This document shows positions 21,685 through 32,943 of a stretch of 64,000 nt of DNA, in pieces. Within the stretch, counting starts at the first letter, position 1; the number at the start of each line of letters is the position of its first letter. A program made the translations under genes and the position numbers. Location: NCBI RefSeq assembly GCF_964019385.1, contig NC_088646.1, positions 14,153,405-14,217,404 on the forward strand, written 5' to 3'. The DNA is from Sycon ciliatum (taxonomy: Eukaryota; Porifera; Calcarea; Leucosolenida; Sycettidae). Under the pieces are notes generated by a model, which did no database searches, was not told the origin of the DNA, and saw only the letters and a program-made list of their open reading frames with translations.

Positions 21685-22075
21685 GGGAGGTTTAGTCCCA
21701 CGTAATCCGTGGGTACTCTACGTGTGTGTACCACGTGATGCTCAGTGACCCACGTACAGACGTTTTCTGATTCACGACATACCGTGTATGAAGGCTCAAC
21801 CACGTTCCGCCAGAACGTGGGTGAAAATCAGAATGGAGTGCATTGTGCAAGCTGTGAGGGTGCTCAGCTGAAGAAGTTTCCGAAGTACGAAATCAAAATA
21901 CTGGATGAGCTTCTTAGGCCCGGGTAGCTTCGTCTTTGACCAGGTTTGGGCCTTTCGCTTCATGCTTTTGTTTGTTCCTTGTGACTAAACACAACATTGC
22001 AACGTGGGTGCCCTTCATCCACTTTACGTGGATCACCCACGTACGCGTTTCCGTTACGTGGGAACTAAACCTCCC
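21685..22075. mobile_element. MITE with GGGAGGTTTAGT ends
   Basis: 391 bp with ~20 bp inverted ends (GGGAGGTTTAGTCCCACGTAA on the left, one base longer on the right), flanked by TA at 21683-21684 and 22076-22077. Several internal CCCACGTA and TACGTGGG motifs repeat. TA suggests Tc1/mariner; the GGG end also recalls PIF/Harbinger. Confidence 0.75.
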
Positions 22076-22096
22076 TATTAATAGTCAAGTATAACT

Positions 22097-22175
22097 GCGT
22101 ATTTGACTAAGCAGTTCAATATGCGATATATTTGACCGCTTAGGTATCAAGGAAATCGGTGGGGTCAAATACTAA
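22097..22175. repeat. Short hairpin repeat, copy 1
   Basis: CTAAGCAGTTCAATAT pairs with ATATTTGACCGCTTAG, followed by GGTAT...GGTCAAATACTAAG. The same layout recurs at 24550-24660, so this is a dispersed short repeat of about 80-110 bp. Confidence 0.5.
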
Positions 22176-22180
22176 GAATA

Positions 22181-22831
22181 GGGATCTCAGCGCGTGCAGT
22201 GCGCAGGGTGTTTGCGCATACATTGCGTCATCGAGTTTTGAGTGCAGCTCGCAGACACAGCAGAGAATGGCGACGGTCGATTTTCGACACTAGCGGACGC
22301 GGTGGACACTAGCGGAATCGTCATCTTCATCGTCGTTCAAACATACTTTGTAATTCCCGCCGAAGGACAGCGTGGCCAAGGCGATATCGCCCCGGTCAAT
22401 TTGCCTATAATTTGCCATGCGGCAGGAACCCACTTCAGAGAGGATTCAGTCAAAAATTCAGACGTTTTCTCCGGTTAGATTGTCCTAACTTCGATTTTCA
22501 GTGCATCAGCCATCGCGAACATCGCCGCCATTATCACTCAGAGAGAAGACATCGCGCTCAGTAGAAGAGGTGTTCACGCTGCGTCCAAGAGTGAAAGATT
22601 GTGCTCTTTGACCCTCCATAGTTCCTCTGAGAGAGTGTCTGGGAGATAGGTAGCTTGGAGATGGCCGTAGAACGTGCTTTCCTGGACGCAATATTCAGCC
22701 ATTTCTACTGTCTTCTTCAACTTGATTTGTTCCGAAAAAATGTTCTTTTCCACGATTTCTGCACTGGACGCGTTTGGGATCGAAAATCTCACCTGCGCAG
22801 ACTGGCTGCACAGTTCACGCGCTGAGATCCC
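22181..22831. mobile_element. TIR element with GGGATCTCAGCGCGTG ends
   Basis: 651 bp with a 16 bp perfect TIR. TACTAAGAA occurs at 22170-22178 and at 22832-22840. If this is the target duplication (9 bp, Mutator-like) the left end carries two extra bases (TA); alternatively the duplication is just TA. There is no long ORF. Confidence 0.7.
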
Positions 22832-22889
22832 TACTAAGAATGCGATAATGATTGTTAAACAGTTTCCTCTGAGACAAAAATGCGATAAT

Positions 22890-23419
22890 ACTCATAAAAA
22901 GGACACACTTCAGGCTCATTACAAACATCTTGAAAGTTTTTGTCTTCACAAGTATACTTTCAAGCCTTCTCGTCAGGTGAAATACAGGCAAGGGAAAAGG
23001 AACAGGAACAGTGGATTAAATACAGTAAGAAGGTGGTAAAACAGCGCAAAAAAAGAAAGAAGATAGCTAAAGTAAACAGCGAAAATTGCAATAATGCACA
23101 CAAAGGTGCAAATGCGAGAAAACTCAATAAGCGTGACATGTAGTGCGACAACAAGAGACAACCACTGGACATACATGTAACTAACGAGGTTTTGACGACC
23201 TACCTAACAGCCTAAGTGTGAATTTGATTTGTTTCTGCTTGCAAAGGTTGGGTTTCTTTGTGTGCTGTTTTACCACCTTCTTACTGTATTTAATCCACTG
23301 TTCCTGTTCCTTTTCCCTTGCCTGTATTTCACCTGTCGAGAAGGCTTGAAAGTATACTTGTGAAGACAGAAACTTTCAAGATGTTTGTAATGAGCCTGAA
23401 GTGTGTCCTTTTTATGAGT
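22890..23419. mobile_element. Fold-back element with ~155 bp near-perfect TIRs
   Basis: 22890-23046 and 23265-23419 are inverted copies with about two to three differences. ATAAT at 22885-22889 and 23420-23424 is a 5 bp duplication. The ~220 bp loop has no recognisable gene. Because the arms match so closely it is young, or the arms are being homogenised. Confidence 0.88.
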
Positions 23420-23424
23420 ATAAT

Positions 23425-25897
23425 GATTGTTATTAGGGAATAAAATTGATATTAGCGGCATGCCCAGTGCTGTACTTGCACGGCTATTCTTCGACCTCCC
23501 ATTTCTCCCAAGTCCGAGACGATAAGGAGCAGACGGGAAATATGTCTCTCACCTCGAACGGTTGTGGCAGTGTAACGTAGAAATAATTGTCAGCTGCTGC
23601 ATTCCCTTCGTAGCTAAGCTATTTACGGACCATGTGCGCCGCTTGCTACAAACTGCTACAAACTATCCTGCTCTGACAATATCGTTCTAATCCCATAGAA
23701 GTTAGATTCAGAGGCAAATAGTAAGATTGTGCAAATAATTATAACTTGCGTTACGGGGACAACACGTGTTGTGTAGATACACAGGATGATCTAGTCTGGT
23801 TGGAGACAGGACACACAACGACAAGTATAGTGATTGCAGGCATCGCGCCTCTACTCCTTCCTCCACAGTCAGTCTGTGAGAGATGTCTGCATCTACAGAA
23901 ATACGGACGATCTGCATATCCTGACTGTACGGTCGACTGTCTGTGTAGTGTGTAGTGTGTAGGCTAGCTAGCTGTGCAACGCGGAATACCATCATCATGA
24001 TCGTGCATGATCTGATGCAGCTGCACGGGACGGTTTTGCGCGCCAGTGTGTTTCCTTGCTGCCACTGACTCTGTACTGTCTGTGAGTGCTGCGAGGTCAG
24101 CGCGCGTGGCCAGATCATGTAGATGTGGATCTTCTCCAGGCATTGGTAGTTCCACTCGCAGCGATATCTACATGTAGCGTAGATCTACACCATGCCCATG
24201 GCATCCGGTAGACAACTGAGCAGACCGGAAGTGTGTTTGGCCAACATAGATCTACCATCACTGACACTGACAGGTAACAAGTCATGTACGTACATTACGT
24301 ATCTAATAATGACTGAGTACGACGAGGTCAATAGGAAATAAAAGCCGAAGCCGAGGTCTTTTACGAGGTTTTTATTTCCTATATACTGACCAAGTGCGAA
24401 GTCAATATTAGATTTAACACGACAAACAGTCCGTATTTCAAATTCCAGAACGATAACCTCATGAATCCCGGTTTTATGATTGCACAACCGTTGCACCACC
24501 ACCTACTCATGCAGTGACAATGCGACACTAGGCACCGTTCAACTGCGCAACCCCTAAGCAGTCAAATATAAGCAGTCAATATAGCCCTTAGGAGTGAAAT
24601 ATGCAGGAATATTTGACTGCTTAGGTATGGCAAAATCTATGTGAGTCAATACTAAGGGAGTGATAACATGCCTTTTACTGACGGTGATCTCCTGCGCGCG
24701 TCAAAAGAAACGCTTCCGCAGTGCAGTGATCATGGTGATCGCCGTGGCCAATGGCAATGGTGACCTGGTGACTGGGTCTGGGGTCTGAACTGAAGTGAAG
24801 CAGTGAAGGAAAGACCAGCGAGCGCAGCTATGGTGTCAGTACATAATCATTCGAGGCGGAGGGGGGGGGGGGATTACAGCTAGCTGCTGGTCCAGTAAGA
24901 CCCGAGTCTGAGATAGCATAGCCCAGGCTACGTGTGTGCCTAGCGAAATGCTGCGTAGGCGCGTAGCACTCTGTACATGTGATGATACGACCAAACAGGT
25001 GCACAGATGCCCCCCCCCCCCCCAAACAAACACCCTTCCTCCACTTGGCACTTCCAGTGCAGTGTGAGTCATGAATTTGTATACTCAGCAACCTACCAAG
25101 TCACATGCACATGCATGTGTGGATGGATGCACGCACGCACCCAAGAATGCGCACACACATACACACAAACACACACGCGCACAGACACAGACACAGACAC
25201 ACACACACACACTACTACTACTACTACTATCAATCAGCTACCCCTTGGGGTCACGCCGCCCTCCACTCAGAGAACTGAGCGCAAGGTGAGAGGCAGTGGC
25301 GCAAACAAAACAGAAAGTACAGCAAAATGAATTGAAAAAAAGGAAATCAAAACAAGCTGCCATATTGATGGAAAGGGACTCACAAACAGAGGAAGGAAAT
25401 ATCACAAACCAGATGAACAGTCTGCTGTAGGTCCACTATAACATGCAACGACTGAAGAAAGGAACAATATTAATGTGAACATGATGTTCTGTTCAACCAT
25501 AACGTCTGTACTGCTTCGGCCTTCATGCACCAGGAAAGCACAATCTTGAGCTGGAGGGTGGGCACCGAACGTCCCACAAGGGCTCCACAAGACGTACTTT
25601 CACGAAACGACGAGGAGTATGCGCAGCAAGCTAACATCACAACACCATCGCCGCACGACGACTGGCCACTCAGGTCCAAACAACACGACAAATTCACAAT
25701 TCCAGCACACACACACACACACACACCATTTGACCATTTTGACCATTTGACGCCCTTCGCCAGAGGCGATGATAGCGATGCTACAGCAGAAGTCATAGCA
25801 GATTGTGCTGGGATTGCACCATTCAACAGCTTGCAACGCTGCACACACACACACACACACATACAAACACACACACAAACACAAACACATACACCCC

Positions 25898-25928
<31 letters not shown>

Positions 25929-26077
25929 AATAGTCAAGGATAAGAAAGGTGAATCCACTCTAATGCACAGGTAATCAGTGAACCATGTGGATGTTTACTC
26001 CAATGGCTCCTCTCATGAAAGTTGTTGCCGCGGTCAGGCCAGTGAAATCATGTTCTGTGATTGCCCGTATAAGAGGC
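23425..26077. other. Unassigned region with microsatellites
   Basis: No protein domain is recognised. It contains the second short hairpin repeat (24550-24660), a G run near 24863, a C run near 25011-25023, CA/CT-rich tracts at 25129-25230, 25703-25727 and 25843-25938 (the last with a C run), and otherwise unique-looking sequence. ORFs of 60-160 codons here overlap repeats or lack any domain. Confidence 0.5.
24550..24660. repeat. Short hairpin repeat, copy 2
   Basis: CCTAAGCAGTCAAATAT pairs perfectly with ATATTTGACTGCTTAGG, followed by TATGGCAAAATC...GTCAATACTAAGG, matching the order of copy 1 at 22.1 kb. Confidence 0.55.
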
Positions 26078-26089
26078 TTAAAGGGGAAG

Positions 26090-26678
26090 TTAAGGCAAAA
26101 ATTAAAATTTCACCTGTTGTAGTCTTCGGGGTGCTGAGTCGAATGGTCTTGGTCCGAGGAAGCTGAGACGCTCCCTTCCTACTTGAATCCCAATCGAACT
26201 CGCGCACTTCCACCGAAACTGGGTGACTGCGCCCTACTAGATGGGGATTTGCATGCAAAATTTCACTAAAAGCGCCATTTCGTTCTTATAAAAGCACGGA
26301 TGAGCACGATTGGCCCATATGTTGTAGTCTTTTGGACGCTAAATCGAATGGTCTTGGTCCGAAGAGGCTGCGATATAGCGTTCTGCTCTTATTTCCAATC
26401 GAACGCGGTACGTGATCCCGTACGGATGCGTACAAAAGACACCGTGCCTGCCAGTGCATGCAGTGCACTGACCGGTCGACCACTGCTGACTGTGCCGGTG
26501 CACAGACTCAGATGGCTGCAGTCTGTGAGACTGTGACACGATCGAGTACAATGACATGGCATCTCGATAACGCGATCTCATCAAGAGTTCATGGACTTTG
26601 GGTCTATGTTACATAGCCAGCTAGCCAGACGTACATGTCGACGAGGGTGTATGACGGGAAGAGTTCAAAGTGCACTGC
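26090..26678 (+). repeat. Left 589 bp arm of the Kolobok element
   Basis: Inverted copy of 40295-40883 with high identity. It contains an internal duplication: GTTGTAGTCTTCGGGGTGCT...GAATGGTCTTGGTCCGA near 26117 and again (GTTGTAGTCTTTTGGACGCT...) near 26322. These could be paired transposase-binding sites. Confidence 0.9.
26287..26294 (+). promoter_or_regulatory. TATA box in the left arm
   Basis: TATAAAAG reading inward. It is the mirror copy of the box in the right arm. Confidence 0.4.
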
Positions 26679-26934
26679 ACTGCATGCACTTTTTTTTATT
26701 TTTTTTTATTTTTACGAGAAGCCACGAACCTCGAGAACAGAATACTGCATGGTAGAGGTGGTTGCAGACGCAACTGTGGTGGTGAAAACTGGAGCATCTC
26801 CGCCGACCTGAGGTCTCGGCTTCAGCGACACTTCAGAGCACCAAAAACTGGGGAGGAGTAGGCACAGGGGGAGGGGAGGGGGGTACATTTATATAGAGGA
26901 AGGAAAAACGGAGAGATGATACATGTGATAGAGG

Positions 26935-27008
26935 AAGAAAAAAATAAAATAAAAAATAAATAAATAAAAAATAAATAAAATAATAAAAAATAAAAAAAAT
27001 AAAAAGGG
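26935..27008. repeat. A/T-rich simple repeat in the LINE 3' region
   Basis: AAATAAAATAAAAAATAAAT-type tract on the plus strand, hence T-rich in the sense of the LINE, so it is not its poly(A) tail. Confidence 0.85.
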
Positions 27009-27048
27009 GGGAGCCAGGGTGCAAGCAGAGAGGGTGTTCAGGGAGTGT

Positions 27049-30009
27049 TCAGAGGGCATCTGTGGCTGAACGCCAGTCTCGGCTGCGGAGCGACTTGTAG
27101 GCGCCTTCCTTGAATGCCTGCATTCCCTTCTGCGTGGGAAGGTTGCGTAGCAGGGCAGATGGGAGACGATTCCAGTCTTGGATCGTGGCATGGGGGAATG
27201 ATCGGAGAGCACTATTACGGGCTCCGGCGGGCAGTGTCGGTGCTAGTTGGTGCTGGTGCTGGTTCTTTTGCTGGTGGCGAGTGGAGCGCCGGTGCTGGTT
27301 TGCAACTGCCCTCGGTGGTGTCATGGTGGTCAGGATTGGGGGACCGTCGATCCAATGCAGCTTGTACAGGAATGTGAGTGCTGCGACTTGACGCCGAACA
27401 GTGAGGCTTGGGAGGTATGACCCTGGGCCGATGAGCTTTAGGGCTCGGTGCTGTACCCGGTCCAGCTGGTTCAGGGTAGACTGGGACGCACCCAACCATG
27501 AAAGCGGGCAGTACTCAAGTACTGGGCGGACGAAGCCGCGATACACTGCATACTTGGCCTTGCTGTCGAGAATGGGCAGGGCCTTCCTCATGAAGCCAAG
27601 ACGTTAGTGACCACGGACTGCAACCTGTCGAATGTGGGAGCGAAAGGAGAGGCTCCGATCAAAGAGCACTCCGAGCAACTTCAGCTCCTCCACTTCCTCT
27701 ATGGCCACCCCATTGAAGGTGGCTGGAGGAATCAGCCAGGGTTGACGGTGATGCGAAACTGTCAAGACTTGCGACTTTGTCGGCTCGAATGCGATCTTCC
27801 AGCTCTGGCCCAATTCAGCTAAGGCATCCACAGCAGTCTGGAGCTGCGCTAGGCCAACTGGGAGAGCGGTCAGGGATGGGATGCACTGATAAAGCGTGGT
27901 GTCATCTGCATATATGGCGAGCTGGGTTGTGGCTGGGAGGTGGTCCTCCATGTCATTGACATATAGGAGGAACAGAGTGGGGCCCAGTATGCTCCCTTGC
28001 GGCACACCTGAGCTGATTCGGAATTTAGGTGAGGTTTGTCCACTCACAACGGCCTGGATTCGTCTATCCGCCAGGTAGCTGTGGAGCCACTTGAGGAGGT
28101 TCCCGGACACTCCGTAAGCCTTTGCCTTGTGAAGGACACCTGCGTGGGAGACTTTATCGAAGGCCCCCGCAATGTCGACGGCAACAATACGTACAGCACC
28201 GCCAGCAGCTGCTATCTTGCTCCATTGGTGGTGTAGTCCTGTTAGGAGATCAGCAGGTCCTAACCCTCGACGAAAACCGAACTGGTGGTTTGAGAGTATA
28301 TTATTTCGTTCGAGAAAGTTGGTGAGAGCACGGTTAACAACTGCTTCCATTGTCTTGGAGATGAGCGACAGGAGGGAAATGGGCCGATAGTTCGATGGGG
28401 CTGACTTTGACCGTTTCTTATGGACTGGGACGACACTTGCCACTTTCCAAGACTGTGGTTGTGTCCCCGACGTCCTGCACTGGCGGAAGAGCAAGCATAG
28501 TGGCACTGCAAGGTGCTCAGCGTTGGCTTTGAGGACTCTGCCCGGAACTGCATCAGGGCCTGACGCTTTCGAAGGATCAAGGGCCCTCAGCAATTTACGG
28601 ACCTCAGCAGGGCGGAAGCGAATACTTAGGAGACGGCTTTGGGAGCGAGGCTGGACAAAGGGGAATTCAGATTCCTCATTGAAGTCCTGTGGGCCGAGGC
28701 TGCACTTATCGGCGAAGTACTGACCAAGGCACTTGGCCTTCTCCTGACTGGTTGTGTACTCAGTTCCATCAGCAGATCGGAGTGTTGGTATATCAGCGCT
28801 GCGGCCCTTGCCACCCGCACGCTTGATAGTGGACCACCATTCCTTGTCCCGAAGGCTACCAGTGGTGAGTTTCTGCCGGAGCATGGTAATATGCCGTTCT
28901 CTGTTTCGCTGGATGGTACTGCGTGCAGAGGCTGCAGCTGTGCGGTAGTGTGCTTTCTTATCAGCACTGTCGGGATTTGAGCGCATCTGGTGCCACATCT
29001 GTCGCTTGGTGTTGACTGCAGCTGTACACTCCGGTGTCCACCAAGGTTCGTCGGAGGGGCGCGATGAGATAACTCTGTTGGGTATGAATTGTGCCATTCC
29101 TTCGAGGATCCTCTTGGTGATGTTGTCGCAGCTGAGATCCGGTTCAGGTCCGAGCATGCTCTCCCAGTCTGTTGTTCGGTAGAAGTGGCCAAGCCGCTCC
29201 CAGTCTGCGCGGTGGTATCGCCAGACTCTACGCGATGTCTTGGGCTCACGGGTGAGCTTCACAGGAAAGTCAACTTGGAGGACAGCATGATCAGAGAGTC
29301 CAATAGGCGGGTGTGCCTTAACAGTTGCTGGTGAAGGGAAATCAGACATCACCAGGTCCAGGGTGTTATCACCTCGGGTGGGTACGTCGACATGTTGACT
29401 CAGGCCATGGTAGCAGCAGATATCCTCTGCATACTCTCCAGCTCGGGTGGTCTTGTTGCTGCAGAGCCGGGCAGCGTTATGCACATTGAAGTCGCCGGTC
29501 ACAATGACATTTGATCCGTAGGTACGGGATGCCTCCAGCGTGTTGTCCAAGTATTCCAATAGCTGGAGATCTGTCTCCGAACAGGACCCGGGCCGATAGG
29601 CTGCACAGATAACAACTTTCTGTCCACTCTGCGTCGTGACACTCAGCCAGATGATCTCGTGATCATGGCACTGGATGTGATCAAGATGTTCATATCCTAG
29701 GCCAGCCTTCACCCAGACTGCTACTCCACCACCGTGTGCAGAGCGATCCTTGCGGATGGGGGTGTGATAGCCAGGCATGGCTGCTTCAGATTCGCTGCAC
29801 TTCTCTGGCGTAAATTTTGTCTCTGTGACTACTGCTATATCTGGCTTCAGGGTCTGGAGGGTGTGGCGGAATTCTGCAAGCTTGGACGATAGGCCAAAGG
29901 CATTCGTCACCAAGAGTCTGAACATCGTTGGTTGGCTACTGGGCATCGTGCATGCTAGACGATCCCTTGAGGGCACCAGACGATTCATCAGTGTGCTGGA
30001 ACTCACCAA
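27049..30009 (-). pseudogene. LINE ORF2: AP endonuclease and reverse transcriptase, one in-frame stop
   Basis: The N-terminal AP endonuclease shows VTETKF (E63), GDFNVHN (D172) and SDH (H241). The RT has NYRPISLLS, QFGFR, VAVDIAGAFDKVSH (catalytic Asp), SGVPQGSILGP and YADD at 700-703. After residue 801 a TAA (27604-27606) interrupts the frame, but the same frame continues for about 185 codons as the normal C-terminus (YAVYRGFVRPVLEYCPLSW, QLDRVQHRALKL). Catalytic residues are intact; only the nonsense codon breaks it. The numbered start (30009) is TTG; the first ATG is seven codons in, at 29988, and another precedes the endonuclease (FRLLVTNAFGL). There is no RNase H. The clade (CR1/L2/Jockey group) is inferred from architecture. 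Confidence 0.9.
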
Positions 30010-30063
30010 GTTTGGATTGCAGTCCGAAGGGATTTGTCAGCAGGAGCGTTAGGCTTGGGGGAA

Positions 30064-30903
30064 TCATTTGGATTGCTGCTCAGTGCGTTCCTTAAATCGC
30101 CATGGCCTCGCGTACAGGGGCCTTGGCCAGAAATTCTCAGTTGTGACCAGGGTGAGGTCCTTAGCGTCCACAGTTAGGTGGGCAGACACTCTTCCTGCCT
30201 CCGTGGTGTGGAGGCTGCAAGTGTGCACCGTTGCCGTACCCCCTGCTGCAACTGCACGCTGGCGGGTGAAGCATTTCAGTCCCTCCTCAGTACAGCTTGA
30301 GCTTAAATTGCCTACATACAAAACTGCCCTCCTGGACCTGGGAGGCTCTCCTGACACCAGTTGCCAGCTGTCGTCGTCTAAGACCTCCAGGACTGGCTTG
30401 GAGCGATGTTTAGCGCTCCTGCTGTAGGGGCCCTCAATGCCAATGTCAATGATCTCAGAATTACTGTCTTCCTCACCGGACGCCTCAGGGTCACTGCCAG
30501 TGTCACCCACGCTACGGGGCTCACCCGTACTAGCAGTGCACGCGGCAGCCTGGCCTGTGCGGGTACGGGTACGATTTCTTGACGATTTCGTAGATCTACT
30601 CTTCGTACGCTGGCTCTGCTGAGGAGCTTGAATATTTGGGAGAACACTTGCCTTGGCAATGGCGGCTTCCTTGAGGGAGACAACTTCCTGAGTCAGGCCT
30701 GACACTTGCCGCGACAGGTCATTGATTCTTTTGTTGAGGCGATCCTCGCGATCGGCCGACTCGGACGCTAAGTTCGCCAGGGTCTTCAAGTGATAACCTC
30801 AATCACAGACGACTCGATACCCGGGAGGGAGCACATGGGAGCACAACAGTTTTGTCTCTACCTCTGAGAGCCCCTTGAGGGCGGCCTTTGTAGCTGGGGG
30901 CAT
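30064..30903 (-). pseudogene. LINE ORF1 protein (coiled coil plus RRM-like), one in-frame TGA
   Basis: It starts at ATG 30901-30903 (MPPATKAALKGL). A TGA at 30799-30801 interrupts after 34 codons; the same frame then runs 243 codons. Visible features are a coiled coil with heptad spacing (DREDRLNKRINDLSRQVSGL), a Ser/Arg/Lys-rich linker, an acidic segment and a possible RNA-binding fold around RAVLYVGNLSSSCTEEGL. This fits an RNA-binding ORF1 protein that assembles the LINE ribonucleoprotein. The stop could be a mutation. ORF1 and ORF2 are separated by roughly 55-80 bp. Confidence 0.7.
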
Positions 30904-31163
30904 GGCCGCCAGAGGTGGGCCAGCCCTACTACACGATACTAACTAACTAATACTGCTAGTGGTCCTCTTGGCCACGCCGACGGGCTGCCAGAGACTGAAA
31001 AACTGCGGAGCTCAAAAATTTGCTTCCACTTCAGAAAAAAAACTGCTTTGAATCTGGGTGTGAAATGCCCTTCGTTTTCCTTTTTCATGGTGACACTATA
31101 GCCGCTCAGCACTGTGAGTTTTATTTTTGCTGCCACTACGTTTGCTATTCGTTTACCTCGAAA

Positions 31164-32812
31164 ATGGCTGGCAGGGAGACCCCGACGAGTTCGCGTACAG
31201 AAGCCGTCGATGTATTAGCATATGCCAGGGAGCCACAGTACACGAGCGAGGAGCTCCAGAGTTTGCGTGACGGTGGCGATGAGCACGTTGAAAACGAGGA
31301 GGAAGCTGCTGCTGCTGCTGCTGCTGCTGCGAGCGTCGAAGAAGCCTGGCCTCCCCACACCAGAGTCGGCAACAGTTCCTGGTGTGAATGTACATGCTGC
31401 GTGCAGATGGAGTGTAGACTGGACTGCATATGCTGCCGTGAAGTGGATGCTGTGCTGCAGTTCCTCTCAGGCACAGCACCGAACAGTGCGTGTCTGAGAC
31501 AGAGGAATTCAAAACCGGTTGCCTAAATAAACACGTTTTGACCATCGCCTTGCGCGGATACCTGGACATGACCAAGCAGCTCTGTAACCAGCCGCCGACA
31601 CATTTTGACAATAGGTGAGTGAGTTCAACTTCAATTTTTATCTTGCTTTAGCTGTGGTGTGTAGATGTACGGATAAAAAAAAGGTCTTGGGAGGAGTGGG
31701 GTGAACTCGGTGTTTGGTCACAACCCACAAGTTCTCAGTAACAGTTCACTGTGGGTGGCACTAACAGCGCGGCTGGATAAACCTGTCCCAAACAGGGCTT
31801 GAACCAGGTACCTCGCCCTGGTCTGTCATCAGTGACGGTGGTCTCAGAGTGCGGCTGCCTGCTTCGTGCCTAGAATGGTAAAGAAATACTGGTAAACATG
31901 ACAATTTGATCCAAATGATGACCTGATTTGCTCCATTTTGCATGGGAGAATGCAGTAGAAAATAATTGTAAGAACACTAGAAAAAACGGAGTGCAGCCAG
32001 GCATCAATCACCTCTTGCAAATGGTACGTACATGGACATCGTTGGCTGAACGCTGGCAGAACTAATGTACATGCATGTATAGTAGGGATGTAACAGCTGT
32101 AACAAGAAAGTAACCGCTGTATTCTATTTTGTTGGATCTGACAGACTGATCCGAGAATATTTGAAAAGGAAACTTCGAATGAACGTTTGAAGTATCATTA
32201 GTACGTGCAGGGACGTCCACCCCGTGAATCACTAAAATACACTGACCTGTGCTCTAAATTTCCAAACGTTTCACCTCAGCAACCCCTCCTACCCTAGTAA
32301 ATTGTACTTCAGGTGGCTGACCGCATCACACGAAAATACTTTCCGACGCCCGTGACATGGATGCCAAAGCGTACTGGAAACGAAGATGGCTTAGTCAGCT
32401 GCTTTGAGATTTGCCAAAAGCTGTGACAGAAGTATCTATCTTCTTAGACGGGATTGGACTCTGTGAAAGTGTGATGTGCTATTCAGTCCACTTTCGTGAA
32501 GTCATGATGGATGGAATATTGTGTACTTTGCCCAGATCATTCAGATATGCTGCCTACCGACAGGTAACGTGGATGATCCATGGGAAAATGGGTCGTGGTG
32601 TAAGATGTCGTATCCCAGCCTGCCTTGTGGGAGCAATACGTCAGTGCTTTCCAAACCCTCCAGGTAAGCATTGATGTCACTTTATGGAGTGAATGCAAAT
32701 ACGAGTGAAATGTGGAAACTCCATTGCCTTGAAGTATGTTGAACTTGAAGATATCAACTTATGAATATAAATGAATGAACGGTTTGGGTGCGGATATGCC
32801 TGCGTGCATGTG

Positions 32813-32863
<51 letters not shown>

Positions 32864-32943
32864 TAATTGTCTGCGAAGGTGTACCGTACCATGGGTTTGA
32901 AGAAGCCAGAGATGAGGAGGCTACTCAGTGGCCTGAAGATTGA
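31164..32943 (+). CDS. P2X7 ballast-type (P2X7 C-terminal) zinc-domain protein, 3 exons, frameshifted
   Basis: Exons are 31164-31614 (donor GTGAGT), 32536-32663 (acceptor TTTGCCCAG, donor GTAAGC) and 32879-32943 (acceptor CTGCGAAG, stop TGA). Intron phases agree across both junctions. The product has an acidic N-terminus, a polyalanine run, then WCECTCC..MEC..DCICCREVDAV, the Cys-rich core of the P2X7 intracellular ballast domain, followed by CLNKHVLTIALRGYL, FRYAAYRQVTWMIHG and RIPACLVGAIRQCFPNPPG. No channel transmembrane segments are present, so this is the zinc domain alone (about 210 aa). Between about 31455 and 31485 the frame must shift by one base to join CREVDAVLQFL to CVSETEEFKTGC, so the copy is probably a recent pseudogene or holds an unrecognised splice. 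It converges with the transposase inside the same TIRs. Function is unknown; the ballast domain of vertebrate P2X7 binds zinc and guanine nucleotides. Confidence 0.7.
32808..32863. repeat. TG microsatellite in intron 2 of the ballast-domain gene
   Basis: (TG)n ending 15 bp before the proposed exon 3 acceptor, where it may replace a normal pyrimidine tract. Confidence 0.95.

Larger units (their letters stand above)
26691..30990 (-). mobile_element. CR1/Jockey-like LINE, two ORFs, inside the Kolobok element
   Basis: ORF1 (30903-30064) and ORF2 (about 30009-27049) are read on the minus strand. The 3' end is taken as the A-rich sense tail at 26691-26715 (T-rich on plus). The 5' limit near 30990 is approximate, and no target duplication was found. 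It sits at the inner edge of the left arm, so it inserted after or with the arm in place. Both ORFs carry one in-frame stop. Confidence 0.75.

Noticed and set aside
26034..26584. Similar short ORFs recurring at 26, 40, 52 and 53 kb
   Set aside because: They are translations of the Kolobok arms, which also contain the TATA motif. The repeated unit is DNA structure, not a protein family.
27110..30622. Plus-strand ORFs opposite the LINE
   Set aside because: They are antisense to endonuclease/RT and ORF1 frames and show no motif of their own.
31783..31870. Possible tRNA gene on the minus strand (GGTTCAAGCCC)
   Set aside because: There is a B-box-like string only. No acceptor stem pairing, anticodon loop or A box in place; at most a SINE relic.
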